NCBI GenBank assembly: GCA_000469685.2
Contig: LS997563.1
Coordinates: 8,604,350-8,668,349 of the forward strand
DNA: 64,000 nt
Source: Haemonchus contortus
Taxonomy: Eukaryota > Nematoda > Chromadorea > Rhabditida > Trichostrongylidae
Reading direction: 5' to 3'
Shown in pieces: positions 50,789 to 63,390 of the stretch. Under the pieces are notes generated by a model. That model searched no databases, was not told where the DNA came from, and saw only the letters and a program-made list of their open reading frames with translations. A program made the translations under genes and the position numbers. How positions within the stretch are numbered: position 1 is the stretch's first letter; each line of letters starts with the position of its first letter.

Positions 50789-53700
50789 CTATGTAGGTTC
50801 ATGAATCTGTGAGCCAGCCGTAGCCGGATTCAGCTCGACCAGCTGCTGATCACGACTACCAGATCGTTTCGGAGGCAGCTCTTCTGGAAGCGGCCGATCC
50901 TTGGTCTCCGGAATACAAACAACCACCACAACAAGCTGTACTGTGAGGAATACAGCAAACGCCAGATACGGTATCAAGTAGTGCACCGTACGCAGATGAA
51001 CAACCTGAAATTCTTCCATTTGTACAATCTCTATGCTCACGAAGTACAGAACATGTACGAATAGTAACCGCCAACACGTAAGCTTGGAGTGGTACAAGTG
51101 CCCGTCTCAATTTGCCTCTGCCCTACATGTACATAGAATACTTACATCAATCCCTCCATGGATAATAAATTTTGAGCAGTGTTTAAAAACAACGTGGGAA
51201 CGAAGAACGCAGGCAAAGATTTTGTCAATACCTCGGAAAAGGTATTGTCGTGGTTGTGTAGTTTCGATAAATGCAACAGAACAAGTGGAGAACATGATAA
51301 ACATACTTACCATCGGTGCGAGAACAGATCCTAGCCTAGCGCCGACATTACAAACAGCACGAGCCATATTCCTGACGACAGTAGGGAACAATTCTGCCGA
51401 GTATAGATGATTAATCTTCCAAGCAGGGTCCAGTGCTGCCGAGACGATCAAGGAAAACGCAACCAACGACCAATGTCCAGCAGAAAGACCATACGACTGA
51501 CTCCAATAACAGCAACAGTAATAAATTATAGGTAAAAACATTTGACTATTCACTGACCTTATAACCGTTAACCATGCACAAAGGCAGGCTACACCAACAG
51601 AGATAGACACAATAGGACGTCGACCAACAAGAGGCGACACAGCAAACGGTATCAACCCTTGAATATATTAGCTGGCAATGCTTCGTAAAACCAGGAAGGT
51701 TCCCACTTACCCATAACAAACTTTGAAAAACCCATAATAGCCATATTTACATAGCGATTTCCTGGTAAGGCATCGGCATTGAAATAAAATCTGAAAACGA
51801 CGGGGGTTCGATTTGAAGCCAATCGATTAGATTTTTTAGGAAATTGAAGGAGCTCTCAGTGCTACCCTTTACGAGGATAAGTCACCCTTACAGCCAAGAC
51901 CTTCTCATGAACAAACTATGCTGACAAGCCAAATAGATAGAAGACTTGACTGGTCCTTCAGACCGCATTGGAAATGATGGAAGGCATTCCTCTGTAACGG
52001 CATGCAGCGCAAGATGACTAACTAGTGTAATCAAATAAAACAATAAGCGACAGACAACTACCTAAGAATTGCCACGCATGAACACAACGCCACTTTTCCA
52101 GTATTGCGCTACATTCATGATAAACTGGGTTCAAAATTCAAAGCGGTAGTGGTGGGCATGAATTTCAGCAGATTAATCACTCTATTCGGACGTGAGTTGA
52201 AGAAAACAGAAACAAACGAACCCGAACGACACCACTGAAGAGGAGACGAAACAGTAACAAAGAGCAAAAAGTGGAATGTACACCGAAGAGTAACTGAAAA
52301 ATATGGATTCGAACTCGACAGTCTTGTGACCAATTGCAAAGATTCTGTGCAATATTTTACTCATAATAACTTCTGAAAGTATCATATTAATGGCAAAAAT
52401 AAACTGTCTGGCACTGCCATCGTTCAATCAGTAGCACTAGTTTAAAACGTCGTAGCAAGAAAGTCAGAAAGAAAGAATTTTTTTTGATTTATTTTTAAAA
52501 AACTGGGAAAAAATTAAAAATTGAAGCAGTCTCCTATTTCTCACCTGAACAGATCTGCATACGTATACTTTCTTGATAGAACTTTCGCACTCCCTGCCGA
52601 TATAGCTGGTTCTGAGAAACCCAGTATTTCCCACCACTGCCAATCTGAAGAAAAGAATAGTTCGATTGACAACCAAGAGACAAACAGCTTTTAAGAGACC
52701 TTTCATTGAGTCCACGACTTCAGGATCACGCGACACCACTCGCATTGCCACGGAATGGGCCTCTGTATTGCGATGTACACTAGCCAACCAACGGCAGCTT
52801 TCAAGAACCCAGATTTGCTAAAAGGGACATAATGAAACAGTGAGCCTCCATTTTGCTCGTTTATCATTAAAAATGATGAAATGCACTCTACAGTAAATGA
52901 GCATTCTCGTATAGAACTTCTCGTAATATATACTTATAAATATCGAATAAATAGACTTACAAAAGCAAGAAATGCCACTAAAGCCATTGCTGATGTGAAA
53001 AGATGGAAAAGAAACCAGTGCCTAGTTAAACGAGCAAGCAAAGCAACGAAAATCTGAAAAACTAAATCATACTACTATCCCATGAGGAAAGAAATTTGAT
53101 ACCGCCTACACAGAATTTCGATTTCGACCTCTTTTTCTAGACTATACTCTCACTGGGATCACTCGAATGAATGTTTGGTTCATCTGATGAGTGAAGCCAG
53201 CTCACGAACCGATGCAATGCAATTTGTTACGTAAAATGATTACCATTGAGAAACTCCATCCGTTAAGTGAAACTCCTAAAAGTCGTGAGCCAGGATGATC
53301 GAGACTTTCCACAAGTAAGACGAGATTGGTTACCTAAAGAGCCATTAACTGGAATAATCCGAGACTCCGCATAACTGTCAATATGTCAATAGCATGAACC
53401 GCTCATATCTTAATGATTAGCAGGGGTCGACAACCCACTCATAAAAGGAGTTCTGAGCTTGCTAAGGTCAAACACCGAATCAGTAGTTTCCATTTTGACC
53501 ATGATTGTGCCTTTTTGGGTGGTATGACGTGAAAGAATAGGGTGGATTTGTCCCGCTAATGCTATAATTTTATCTATTTCTAACAGCTTTTATTTACTCA
53601 CCATATATCCACCACATCCTGCACCAAGTGTAAACATGAATGCAGCTGACATTACCCACGATACGGTAGCGACAATTGAAAAAACACCATTAATAATACA

Positions 53701-55484
53701 GACGAGTAACAGACAACCTGTAAATAATCAGAGCCTTTGTCTGGATCTGAAGTGTTGTTGGATTTGACGACTTTGTAGTGATTCGAATCTTGTTACCTTT
53801 CAATACTGGCAGTCTTCCATACGTATCCGCAAGCCATCCGGCTGTGAAGGAACCCGTCAACGCTCCAGCCATTAGGCTTGTGGACATGAATGCTGTCAAT
53901 CCTGACTGCTGACATGCCTCACCCCAATCCATTAAAAGAGAATGGAAGTCAATGTTGATCATCTAAAATAGTAATTCCAACGATAATTGCAATCGTACGC
54001 ATAGACAGCCAATTCTTAGGAAACATTTTAATTACAATGTAACTGCACACAATCGACATGTATGTCAACGGCGATGTTTGTGGTTACATGTGGCTACCTT
54101 CCTACACAAATAAACAATACTCCCATTCCCATGGGTCTCCTCAACATCTACAGAGAACTCCGGCGAGTAAAAATGAAAACGGCATCAAACACTCGAAAAT
54201 ATGGGTATGATATGGTACGAATCCGGAAGTAATTTAAAGACAGACCTCCGAGGAAAATTCCGAATCTGTTGTTATTTCACCCGTACCATTAAGAAATGCA
54301 CAGGTAGACTGAAAATAGATCCATCTGTGTTTTACTTTCACGCTCAGGGGTGTGTTGGACAACTTAGAAATTGAAAATCCAACCTCTGTAGGCTCATAGT
54401 ATGCCGTAGACAACATTGTATTCGTTATAGGAATGTAGCTCAATTGAGTTATTGCCAAAACTATCAGTTCGTACCTTCTGAAAACTCTACATCATGAGAA
54501 CATCAAGTGTTTTTTAAGTGTGTCTAAAATAGTATTACGAGCATTTATATTTATATTTATTATTTATTTATACTCTTGTGATTATTATCCCTAACGGTAC
54601 GGCAATGGTGGGCTTCCCTGAAACCTGTAAGACAGTATTGTACTATGTATGTAGAAAAACTCTCCCGAAAACATAACTCTGCATTTCCACTAAAGGAGCT
54701 CAAAACTTCTCATTCGGAAACTTCAAAACGAGGAGGGTGACAGTTTTTGTCACGCTTCATATGAAACTTACTTCAACTTATAACCTTCTCCCCCCACCCC
54801 ACCCACTCTTCTTCACCCTTTCCACTTCCCACCACCATCTCTCTCCTTGGACTTCCCGATCTTCCGATCGCCTCCCATAGCTCGATGTTGTGAAATATTC
54901 ACTGTAAACTCGGATGGAATCGACACAGCTTCATCGGTTCAAATTGATTTCCCATGGAAAGCATTCCAATAGGCACCCAGCTGGACAAATATTCCATTTC
55001 GTTACAACAGCTCTAAATGCAGCTAACCCGTCGCGCTTTTCCAATTAACTGATCCAACCTACGAATTCAGTAATCAAAACTGATAAACTAATCTTCAATG
55101 CTTTGTTCCAATTGTTTCCCACATTTATCAGTGAAAAAGGAAAAGAATAGGCGTGATTTGGAGAAAAAATACAAAGCTAGAATTGTTCAAAAGCTCCACA
55201 TTCGCTTTGTGGAAAAAGAAACAAGTTTTCAAACAAGGGAGAAAGGGAGGAAATTTCCGTTTTTCTCTCCTTCAAATCCAATCACAATGAAATTAAGCCA
55301 AAAGCTGACTCTATTCGAATGCTGTACCATTTCTAAGATTCCTTTCGAGAGCAAGGAAGAGTTGTGCTCACCCAAAATCTCTAGCTATACTGTTTCTAGT
55401 TCGACGTTTGAAGCAACGATTTCGTTCTGGTGATCGAAGACGTGTTGTACTTCCGCTACCGTCAACCACTACAGAGCATGTCAT
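50789..55484 (-). CDS. SLC22-type organic cation transporter-like (major facilitator superfamily)
   Basis: Thirteen exons on the reverse strand: 55484-55372, 54477-54384, 54308-54246, 53962-53797, 53717-53602, 53333-53244, 53053-52961, 52817-52700, 52644-52545, 51790-51711, 51657-51558, 51500-51311, 51004-50789; 512 residues, phases agree throughout. The start follows a TCATTATTACAG spliced-leader-type acceptor and a basic N-terminus ends RDFGRYE, the usual entry to helix 1. The extracellular loop has NGT (a glycosylation site) and a cysteine. The MFS signature GWLADTYGR is at 132-140; LESCRWLAS at about 250 and KYTYADLFR at about 310 frame the central cytosolic loop; YSAELFPTVVRN at 411-422 and IPETKDRPLPEE at about 472 are typical of SLC22. 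These proteins move organic cations, carnitine or related solutes across the plasma membrane; the substrate here is unknown. Odd points: no exon for helix 7 was found, the donors at 54245 and 52699 are GTCT, and relatives are about 540-560 residues. Confidence 0.88.
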
Positions 55485-55489
55485 CCTGG

Positions 55490-57900
55490 CTATTCTGTAA
55501 TAATGAATTTACGGTAGAGAAATGTACAATGCTAAAAATAAGAACCACAAATTAAAAGCTAAGTTAAAAGCGTCAACATTATTTAACGGCATAACATTAT
55601 CCTGTGCGTTTCATATCGTTGCTATGTTTACTACAAATTATCGTCGCCTCCATTACATTCCCACGAACACCTTGCCATTAGAGGTGATTTTGATAGGAAA
55701 ATGCATCTGTACGAAATTGTTTACTACTATGTATGAATTTGTACTTGCTGTGAAACCATACCACCGTTACTGTATCCTACCGTAAGTGAGGAAGCAGAAG
55801 AAATTTTGATAGAGCTCGATTTTATAACGAATATGTAGAGAAGGAAACAGGGGTAGTTGACCACAATTCAATCAAATGAAGATGGCGAAGCTTCCATAGT
55901 GACAGCCACACAACAAATTTCGTTCGACAACCTTGTGAGAAGAAAGGGTGGTAAAGAGCGAAAGAAAGAAATAATGAGGAGCAGTGAAGGCAGACTGAGC
56001 GAAGAGAGTGCTGAAGAAGGAGCGAGAGGTGGAGAATGTGAAAATAGGGGTGGTCCTTCCGTGCTCCTTTTCCCCTTCTCCTCATGCCTTCTACCTTGCA
56101 ACAACGCTTGAGGGTAAGTTCATGTTGAAAGAACTACAACGATTTTGCCGAGGGAGAATAGCATGCGATAACTGAGGCATTTCGCCCCGTTACTCTGCTA
56201 CAAAAAGCATCGCCGTGATCGAGAGCTACTTTTTCCCGCTCCAATCAAACGTAAAGCCCATAACCCTTACCAAAGCGCTCCCCCCCCCCTTGTAGATTAT
56301 GGAATCAAAAAGTGAATAAGATTCTGATGAACAGATCCAAGATGATTGGCGACAAGATCATACATCAGATCAGACAAGAGTCGTCTTCTGTGGACCCTTG
56401 ATAAAGACACCCAACAGTAAGTAAAGCAAATGCTCCTTGTTTAAGATTTTTAAATGCTATTATGAATACGGCACCGTAATTGAAAAAGGAAACCAATAAA
56501 TGATCGCCCAGTTTCACAATGATCGAAAGAATCATAGGAATCATGTTGAAGAATCGAAACGGGCATCACGATATCAGCGAGTTCCAGGAATGGCAGATTG
56601 GTATGGAAGCTTTCCCAATGATTCGAAAAGAAATCAAAGTTTAACGATTTCAATGTAAACACAATCGACCACAGCTGTTCTTCAGAATCGCTGCAATCCT
56701 CACCTTCAAAGGGGTGGAGCTCTGCGATATTTGCCTGCATTGTCAGTGCACAGTTTAAAGATCAGACGGAAGAAACGTCACTGATAGGCGTAGCAACGAA
56801 TGCGTTACCATGCTGATAAAGGCGACCACATGAGCAAACTTCAACGCATTCACAGCAATGAATGCAGGCCGATAGCATAAAAGAGCAGAATAGGATGGAG
56901 CACAAAAAACGAGAAATGCAGCTGACGCTTGCCTCGGAGGATTTTAAAGGGAAAATGGAACAAGTCTCTTTAGATACTGTTAGCCGCTAAAAATCGAAGT
57001 CAAAGAATAGGTCATCGAACTTTTGAAGGCGGTGTAAAAACAAGGGAATACAACAATTCGTTACAGAAATTCATTCACGGTTAGGCTGTAGGTAGAACTG
57101 AATCTGTTTAAATGAAACAGTTCGGTTGGTGAAGTCGTGAAAATGTATTGTTCAGATCAAGAAAAAAACGTTACCATGCGCGAAAAATGCGCTGAAAAGG
57201 AGCGAATTTTCTTCTGGTATTCGATCAGTCCATGGCAGGAACTCGGGAGATCGCTGCAAAAGAATGAACCTCGCTGTACCATCATTAGATGGCTTGGTAA
57301 TGTAATATTATGCCTACGGAATCTGCAATCTAATATGGTGTGCCATATGGCTCTGTAGCCTCGCTCGCAGAGCATTCCTCTTCTAAGGAAAGCAGCAAGC
57401 AGTTTTACATCCTACCTACACGCTTATTTTCTCCGTGAACGATGGGCTATTACAAAACAGTAATTTCCGGACCCTATGTTAATTGTCAGGATATCAGATG
57501 AAAAAATATCAAAGATAATGATGAGGACTAGCCTTCGAGATAAACCACAACTCGACACAGGATTGACGACAATGACAGTAACTCTCCATCCAGTGTACCC
57601 CGCGTGAAAGATATTACCACCCAGAAGAGTACGACTTTCGAAGCGAAAGTTCCGTCACTTCCTCATTCGTAACAACAATCCCGAAGGATACCGAAGAGGC
57701 CGATACAAATTTGCACTTACGGACAGGAAAAAGTTATAACCACAAAAACTCAAACAAACCTTTATTGAGATCGGATTGGACTAGACGCCAGAAGTGTCAT
57801 CGTCAGGCTAAGATGTGGTTGACAAGAAGCTTTTTCAACGTCACATACCGCTACTCGTCTTAAATACCAATTATGTCGCTTGAGTAAGCATAATTGACGA
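55490..57900. other. Gene-poor stretch
   Basis: No supported gene. The reverse frame at 56450-56740 (MQANIAELHPFEGEDCSDSEEQ start, GTGAGG donor inside) could be a first exon but has no partner. The 55857-56111 frames are purine/pyrimidine-skewed shadow ORFs. Confidence 0.4.
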
Positions 57901-57914
57901 GCTGAGTAAAGCTG

Positions 57915-59428
57915 AATAACCAGAAGGACTGTCGCCTAAACCTACACCCTGAAGAAACGCCGGGCGAGTTGTCGCGAGACATTTGTCAAGTTTCTGGACA
58001 TTTGTCAAGTATATGGCTTGTGAATCAAGCAATTCGTTGCGGCACCCACGCTATCGACTCTACTTTCGTGTCATTTTGGTGCCACTTATGAATTGTTGTT
58101 GAAAGAGAAGATGTTGAGAGTGTCCGCACCCATGAAAGATCCGAATTTAAGGGAAGAGATGACAATATACGTTGTTTGAAAGGTAAGCTGTCGTTTTGCC
58201 AAAGAGTATTAGCTTTTTCACCGAGTAGAAATCTCCTCTGAATCACTGGCACCTGACAACATGAAGAAGTGGGGAGAAGTAAGATCTGCATTCCTACTGC
58301 TTCCTTTTCAAAGATTATCATAATACGGCGACCTCGAAGCAAATGGCGTGGCTTTAGGATCAGCATAGTATAATTGAAGTTAATGTAGTCCTAGGTTACC
58401 ACCAAAAGACGAAAGGCAGGAGCACACCGCTCTGCCTCACAATACATTGCACTAGATCAAATTGGCCTTCAAATACACTGCTGTCATGAATGAAAGTTCA
58501 TTACCTGGCACGTTTCTACCCGGTGTACTGCGCTCCACTTCCCTTTTCAGCCTAACAACTATGCGAGGCTTTTAGAATATGGCATCAAATTGCATTGGGA
58601 GAAGGACTTCAAAAAAAAGAGTGCCATTTCGCTTCAAAACGCATTTAAATGAAGTTATACCAATAGACCAAAAGGAAACATGCACGTTATTCCCATTATT
58701 TAAAAAGAGACCTTTTAAAATAAGTAAGGTTGTAATTGTTATTCTGTCTTTTAGTTTCTTTTTACTGATGAGCCTTTTCCCGTGACGCAGTCTTGGTTTT
58801 GAACATCACTCCATTTCGATCAAACGTTTTATGGTGGCATACTCTTACCGGATGGGTTATTAATGTTAATGTAATGTAGTCGAAATCATTTTACTGTGGC
58901 TCTCTACACAGTGAACCGTTGAGAAACCGTTTCAGGTTACAGGTTATATGACATATCGGAAGGAGGAGGCACAAAAGACCACGAAAAAAGTTTCGCCCTA
59001 CAGAAAGTGTATCCCTGTTGTCCAAAGAAACGAGCAGCTGAGTGAAATTTGAACTGAAATGGAAATACTTGCCGTTCCGGATCCCCGTTTCTACATCCAT
59101 CGGGAAAGACTTCGTAAAGCTTTCCTCTTCCCATGGTTCGCCTCTTATTTTCGAAATTTTCCTCCCAAGATGTCATATAACCTCTTTCGAACAACGTATT
59201 ATGCCACCTTTTCCTTTACATTCGGATTTTTCATGTGTGCGGTCACTCTTACCACAACTCCTTCCAATAGCAATTCAAACGGAACATCAAAGTGAAGCTA
59301 CGGTAAAGGCACGATGGCGTTGGTCCCGCAACGAACTAGATTCAAACAGTGGGCAACTTGCCAAAAAAACTCGGCCGGCGTTTCTTCAGGGTGTAGGTTT
59401 AGGCGACAGTACCAGAAGGAAACAGTAG
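57915..59428. repeat. Diverged large inverted repeat
   Basis: 57915-58195 and about 59180-59428 are inverted copies at roughly 70-80% by eye. Matching words are CGCCTAAACCTACACCCTGA, GAAGAAACGCCGG, TTCGTTGCGGSACC and AATCCGAATKTAAGG. They are separated by about 1 kb. Similar peptide pieces appear on opposite strands (LNSDLSWVRTL versus LHSDFSCVRSL), so the arms may derive from a duplicated coding or transposon sequence. Source not recognised. Confidence 0.65.
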
Positions 59429-59429
59429 A

Positions 59430-61110
59430 TATGTTGTCCAATAGACTGAGAAAATTCCAGTTTACTTGAAATCCGCTGTAATCCTGGGGAAATGAGGAAA
59501 CCCAAAAAAAAGCAAAAGGAATATAAAACTAAGGTAAGAAAAGGAATTCAAAAATAAAGTAAAGAAAACAATTTTGCAAAATATGGCGTAAGACTTCAAG
59601 TGTTGACTGCACTGGCTGCAGCAGTGCACTTAAAATGACGCCCTAAATGGTACGGTAACTAGCGCAGCTTGCTCGGGCACTTTGTCAAGCGGAGTCCCTT
59701 AGTCGGCTTTACGGCTGTGTGAACTTCGCTCTCAAGTACCCGAATACAAACCCTCCCTACAACTGACTACGTTCCGAAGAGAACTCGAGTGGGCGGCAGT
59801 GCGGAAATAAGCCGAAGCTAACAACCCAAAGCTTCTTACCTTTGACTTTCTAGCCCTTCCACGGGAACGTCTCCTGCTCTACGCGCTCTGTAACCGATGA
59901 CATGTGAGCAGAATTCTCGGTTGTCTTGTACCACACCCTGCTTAGCCTTTGTTCTATTCCCAATTGTCATGATAACAACACCTACGTGTCGGAAGCTCTG
60001 ATTTTCCCAACATAAACGCTTCCGAATTGTTTCCGTTACCACGACGATGGATAATTGTCTACTGAGCGTGTGCTGCAACAAATACCAGAACTGAATCTCA
60101 TCACGAAAGCCTCAGGGAAGCTCTTGGGGAATGGCAGTTAACACTGGCTAACATGAGCCACACACACACGACCTCCACTGAGAGCTGTAGTAGTAATTAG
60201 ATGGGATTGTAGGGTATACATAAGTTGTGACAGATGAGTTGTGCTTTTCATACTACGAGATGAGTTCAACAACAATGACCCGATTTCGGATAAGGAGTTT
60301 GGTAAGTTAGATATGATCTAGGATTTGAAACTCCCGTGAATGTGCTACATAGCCACCCGAATACACAACAAAAAGGGACCATGTGTGAGGCCTACGGTGT
60401 GGTTGGCGTGGCATAAGGGGGTTTATGTATCACAGTTTCACGGGATGTTAATGTTGGACTTCTGACAATGACTCATGCGTACTGTTGGAGTTCCCACATG
60501 GACCACAGAGAGGTGGAGGAAACTACAACCGAGGATGGGAATGCCTCATCGGAAAGCCTCCAAATATCGTTCGTTTTTGACCAGCATCACTACTTTCTAA
60601 GATGCAGAGTCCATACACAATCTTACCTCCATCAACACTGATGCTTTTCGTGACATCACTTCACCCTCCCTTCAGTCCTCCCTCACCCCCCCCCCCTTCC
60701 TCTCCCTTGTTCATCATTCAAGAATCTAATTTTTGAGCTCATCAGATGTGGCACGAGCTGTTTCCTCAATGAAGCAGCTCTGTAGCCATTCCTTCTAACT
60801 TTCCGGAAACTTTGCTTCAAATTCGATTCAGTTCAACGAGACGTCCAGACTAGAATGCCGCTCTATCGAGTTTTTTTTTCTTCGGGGTCGTAGAACAAGT
60901 TTTCGAAGTTGTACTGGAAAAAGGCAATAGGCATTCTTAACGGTTAGGAGAAGCCCGAAAGGGTTTCAGAAGAAAAATCCTGTATTTTCTTCTTTCGAGC
61001 GGTTTGAACCGATTCAGCAGCTCAAATTCTAAGGGCACGCCTACTTAAGATTGAATGCCCTCCAAACATTAGTCCGTGGGGTTCATGGGGTTCATGGGGC
61101 AAGTCAGCAA
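59430..61110. other. Gene-poor stretch
   Basis: No supported gene; a short poly-C and CT-rich run lies at about 60680-60710. Nothing else stands out. Confidence 0.45.
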
Positions 61111-61113
61111 GTC

Positions 61114-61340
61114 AGGTGGAGGAGGAGTATAGGCAAGTGGCGCACACACACGGTCATGGGTTCGTATCCCGGCTCTATATCCGTCTAGGCCAACCAAGCC
61201 TCCCATAACTCCAGAATCGGTTAGTTGGTACCAGACTCGTCTGGGAGGATAAAAGCACTGACGTGTATATCGGCTGGCCAACGCAAGTCATTGTATAGGC
61301 CACACAATTCTGAATGGAAGTTGAATGCTGGGGCTCAAAC
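61114..61340 (+). repeat. tRNA-derived SINE, copy 1
   Basis: It contains a pol III B-box-like GGTTCGTATCC at 61159-61169 and a body with GGTACCAGACTCGTCTGGGA, ATCGGCTGGCCAACGCAAGT and CATTGTATAGGCCACA. The whole unit is shared with the copy at 62072-62314. There is no clover-leaf, so it is not a tRNA gene. Confidence 0.75.
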
Positions 61341-61344
61341 TCTC

Positions 61345-62070
61345 AGATGGAATTGATTAATGCCCAATGTATTTCCCTTTGCCCACGAAAATTGGGTGGC
61401 AGTCAACTATAGTGAATTCCCATTCGTAAACACAGCAGTTTCCCAGGTTATGCAGTTATGTTGGTATACAACTCTACGGCGATGATTTACAACAAGCAAA
61501 CAACCTTACAGATCAAGGTCGTTCTTGACGTTACGGTAATAACAAGCACTTTCCGTCCAGTTCGTGTAGGGTGCGCGTTCAAGAGAACCAGCTCACTTGC
61601 TGTCGTCCGTCGTACGTCTTGCCACGCCCGTCCTTCGACAGTTCCCCTATTTAAACTCACAGTATCGAACAAAGGTCCTCTTCAACAACACAATGACCCT
61701 ATTACTTACCGTGGTCAGTTCATTGATTTCCTTTAATTGATCGGTCTTTTTTTACTTTCGGAACCGATCCATTCTGGGGGCTGCCGTTGGCCTATATAGC
61801 ATTTCTTCTCGTTATTAGAACGCTAATGACCTTGAAAGCATATTGAATGCGCCGACCAAAATTTCTTTTGCACAACTCCTCCACTTAGTAATCGATCGAT
61901 AAAGTTCCACTGATTGATTTTTGGTTTATTCTTTCCTACTCACTGGTTGGGATAGGAGTTGTTCAAAATACAGTTGCATGTCTGAACAGAAGCAAGACGG
62001 GTTACTAAACGGGTCCTTGGAATGCAGTTTTCGAGCATTTGGATTTCTCCTCCTCTTTGTTTATATTGAT
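61345..62070. other. Spacer between SINE copies
   Basis: A short signal-peptide-like frame (MTLLLTVVSSLISF, at about 61692) was considered as a first exon for the inhibitor gene downstream, but its possible donors do not give the required phase. Confidence 0.3.
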
Positions 62071-62071
62071 C

Positions 62072-62314
62072 AGGGCGGAGGTGGTGTGGTGGCAAATGCA
62101 CACTTCCCATACGCATGGTCTCAGGTTCGAGTCCCGGATCGATTCTAACCTGGCCAAGCCTTCCATCTCCTGGAGTCGACTAATTGGTACCAGACTCGTC
62201 TGGGAACATAGAACCACCGGCTTTCACATCGGCTGGCCACCACAACCCATTGTATAGGCTACATATGCATTCGACACACCCTACGATTCCAAATGTAAGT
62301 GGAATGCAGGGCCC
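62072..62314 (+). repeat. tRNA-derived SINE, copy 2
   Basis: B box GGTTCGAGTCC at 62124-62134 with an A-box-like GGTGTGGTGGCAAATGC some 40 nt upstream, then the same GGTACCAGACTCGTCTGGGA body and CATTGTATAGGCTACA tail as copy 1. About 75-80% similar by eye. Confidence 0.78.
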
Positions 62315-62319
62315 ACCCC

Positions 62320-63365
62320 ATGTACGGAATTATTAACGTCGGAATCCTTCGTCATTTATTCTTCATTTATCATAAAAAGTTTATTAAGGTCTCTCTCGTG
62401 GTCTTCTCAGTAAGCTATTGCGCTGATGAGACATACGACGACAATACTGCTGTGATAACAGAGACTGTGGAGACACATTCATGTAAGCACTTTGACAATT
62501 ATTATTCATTACCGTACCTAAAAAGCGGCATGAAAATGAAAAAATCGAGGATGCAATCAGTAGACTGGTTTAGACTTCTTGCTCTTTACAATCCCACGTT
62601 TTCGAATTCGAGCCCAATTTTTTCTGTCTTACAGCAAAAATGGGTTTCATAGAAGAGCTGTCCCCAGGGGTAGTTAACACACCTTACAAAACATATTGCA
62701 CCTCATCAAGCACAAATGGAATTGGAAAAGTGAATTATGCTTTCTGTTCTTATCCAACGTCTTGGGACCCAGTAGTTCTGCTGTCAAGAATGGTACATCT
62801 ATAATAATTCTCCAATGACTTTCCCTATGCAATAAACGATCAAGGTGCTTGGATCATTTTTATGCCTTTTAGTAGGCTTCATATCTTTTTTTTCTACGTC
62901 TTGCTCCATTTCCTCTGATAGACAAAATCAAGCGCTTGAAAACTCACTCTACTCAATGAGTATCGGCATTGAAGCCCAATACTTGTGGTCTTGATGTTTT
63001 CTGGTGATGCACTGCCCCTGAACCTGCTCTAAAATCATTGGTGCGGTAAAAATTGTTGTAGAACTGTACAGTATTTTCTAAGGGGTCCAGCACTGTCTAG
63101 GCAAATTTATTTTCTCAAAGATGTCAGAGCTGACCACGTGCTCTGTTTGCTGACTTTGTTCCAGTACAGTAGCCCTGAGAGATCATTTTGCCACGTTTGC
63201 TTCATTCAGAGATGGAAATACCCCGTTTTTGCTTCATTCAGAGATGGAAATACCCCGTTTACTGAAATGAAATTGATTTCTTAAAAAGTTTGCATTTCAG
63301 GCAAAACGAATGAAGTTTGGATGGAATGTGGTACGTGCGAGAACAAATGTGGAGAACCACGCGTG
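62320..63365 (+). CDS. Partial TIL-type (trypsin-inhibitor-like, cysteine-rich) secreted protein
   Basis: Two exons are visible. The first ends at 62482 (…SYCADETYDDNTAVITE…) with a GTAAGC donor. The second is 63301-63365, after TTTGCATTTCAG, joined in phase 1; it reads EVWMECGTCENKCGEPRV and ends at a GTAGGT donor. The spacing C-x2-C-x3-C-G-E-P after a tryptophan is the typical opening of a TIL domain, found in nematode serine-protease inhibitors. The rest of the domain would lie in exons beyond the window. The 5' end is uncertain: the frame is open to an ATG at 62320 and has a signal-like KKFIKVSLVVFSVSYC, but no ideal start; a TCTTCTCAG acceptor at 62410 may instead mark an upstream first exon. 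A mariner element starts 25 bp after the donor, so the gene may be damaged or simply have it in an intron. Confidence 0.5.
63199..63262. repeat. 32-bp exact tandem duplication
   Basis: GCTTCATTCAGAGATGGAAA plus 12 bp occurs twice in a row (63199-63230, 63231-63262), about 40 bp upstream of the TIL exon's acceptor. Apparently recent. Confidence 0.9.
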
Positions 63366-63390
63366 GTAGGTATTTTAAACTGTTATCTAT

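Noticed and set aside
52182..52427. Hydrophobic reverse frame as the missing helix-7 exon of the transporter
   Set aside because: The acceptor is good (ATATTTTTCAG), but the peptide lacks the helix-7 pattern and has no in-phase donor before a stop; T-rich DNA makes all frames hydrophobic.
62500..62790. Forward frame after CTGTCTTACAG (KMGFIEELSPGVVN…), possible middle exon of the TIL gene
   Set aside because: It has a plausible acceptor but its donor gives phase 0 while the next exon needs phase 1; joining the flanking exons directly fits better.
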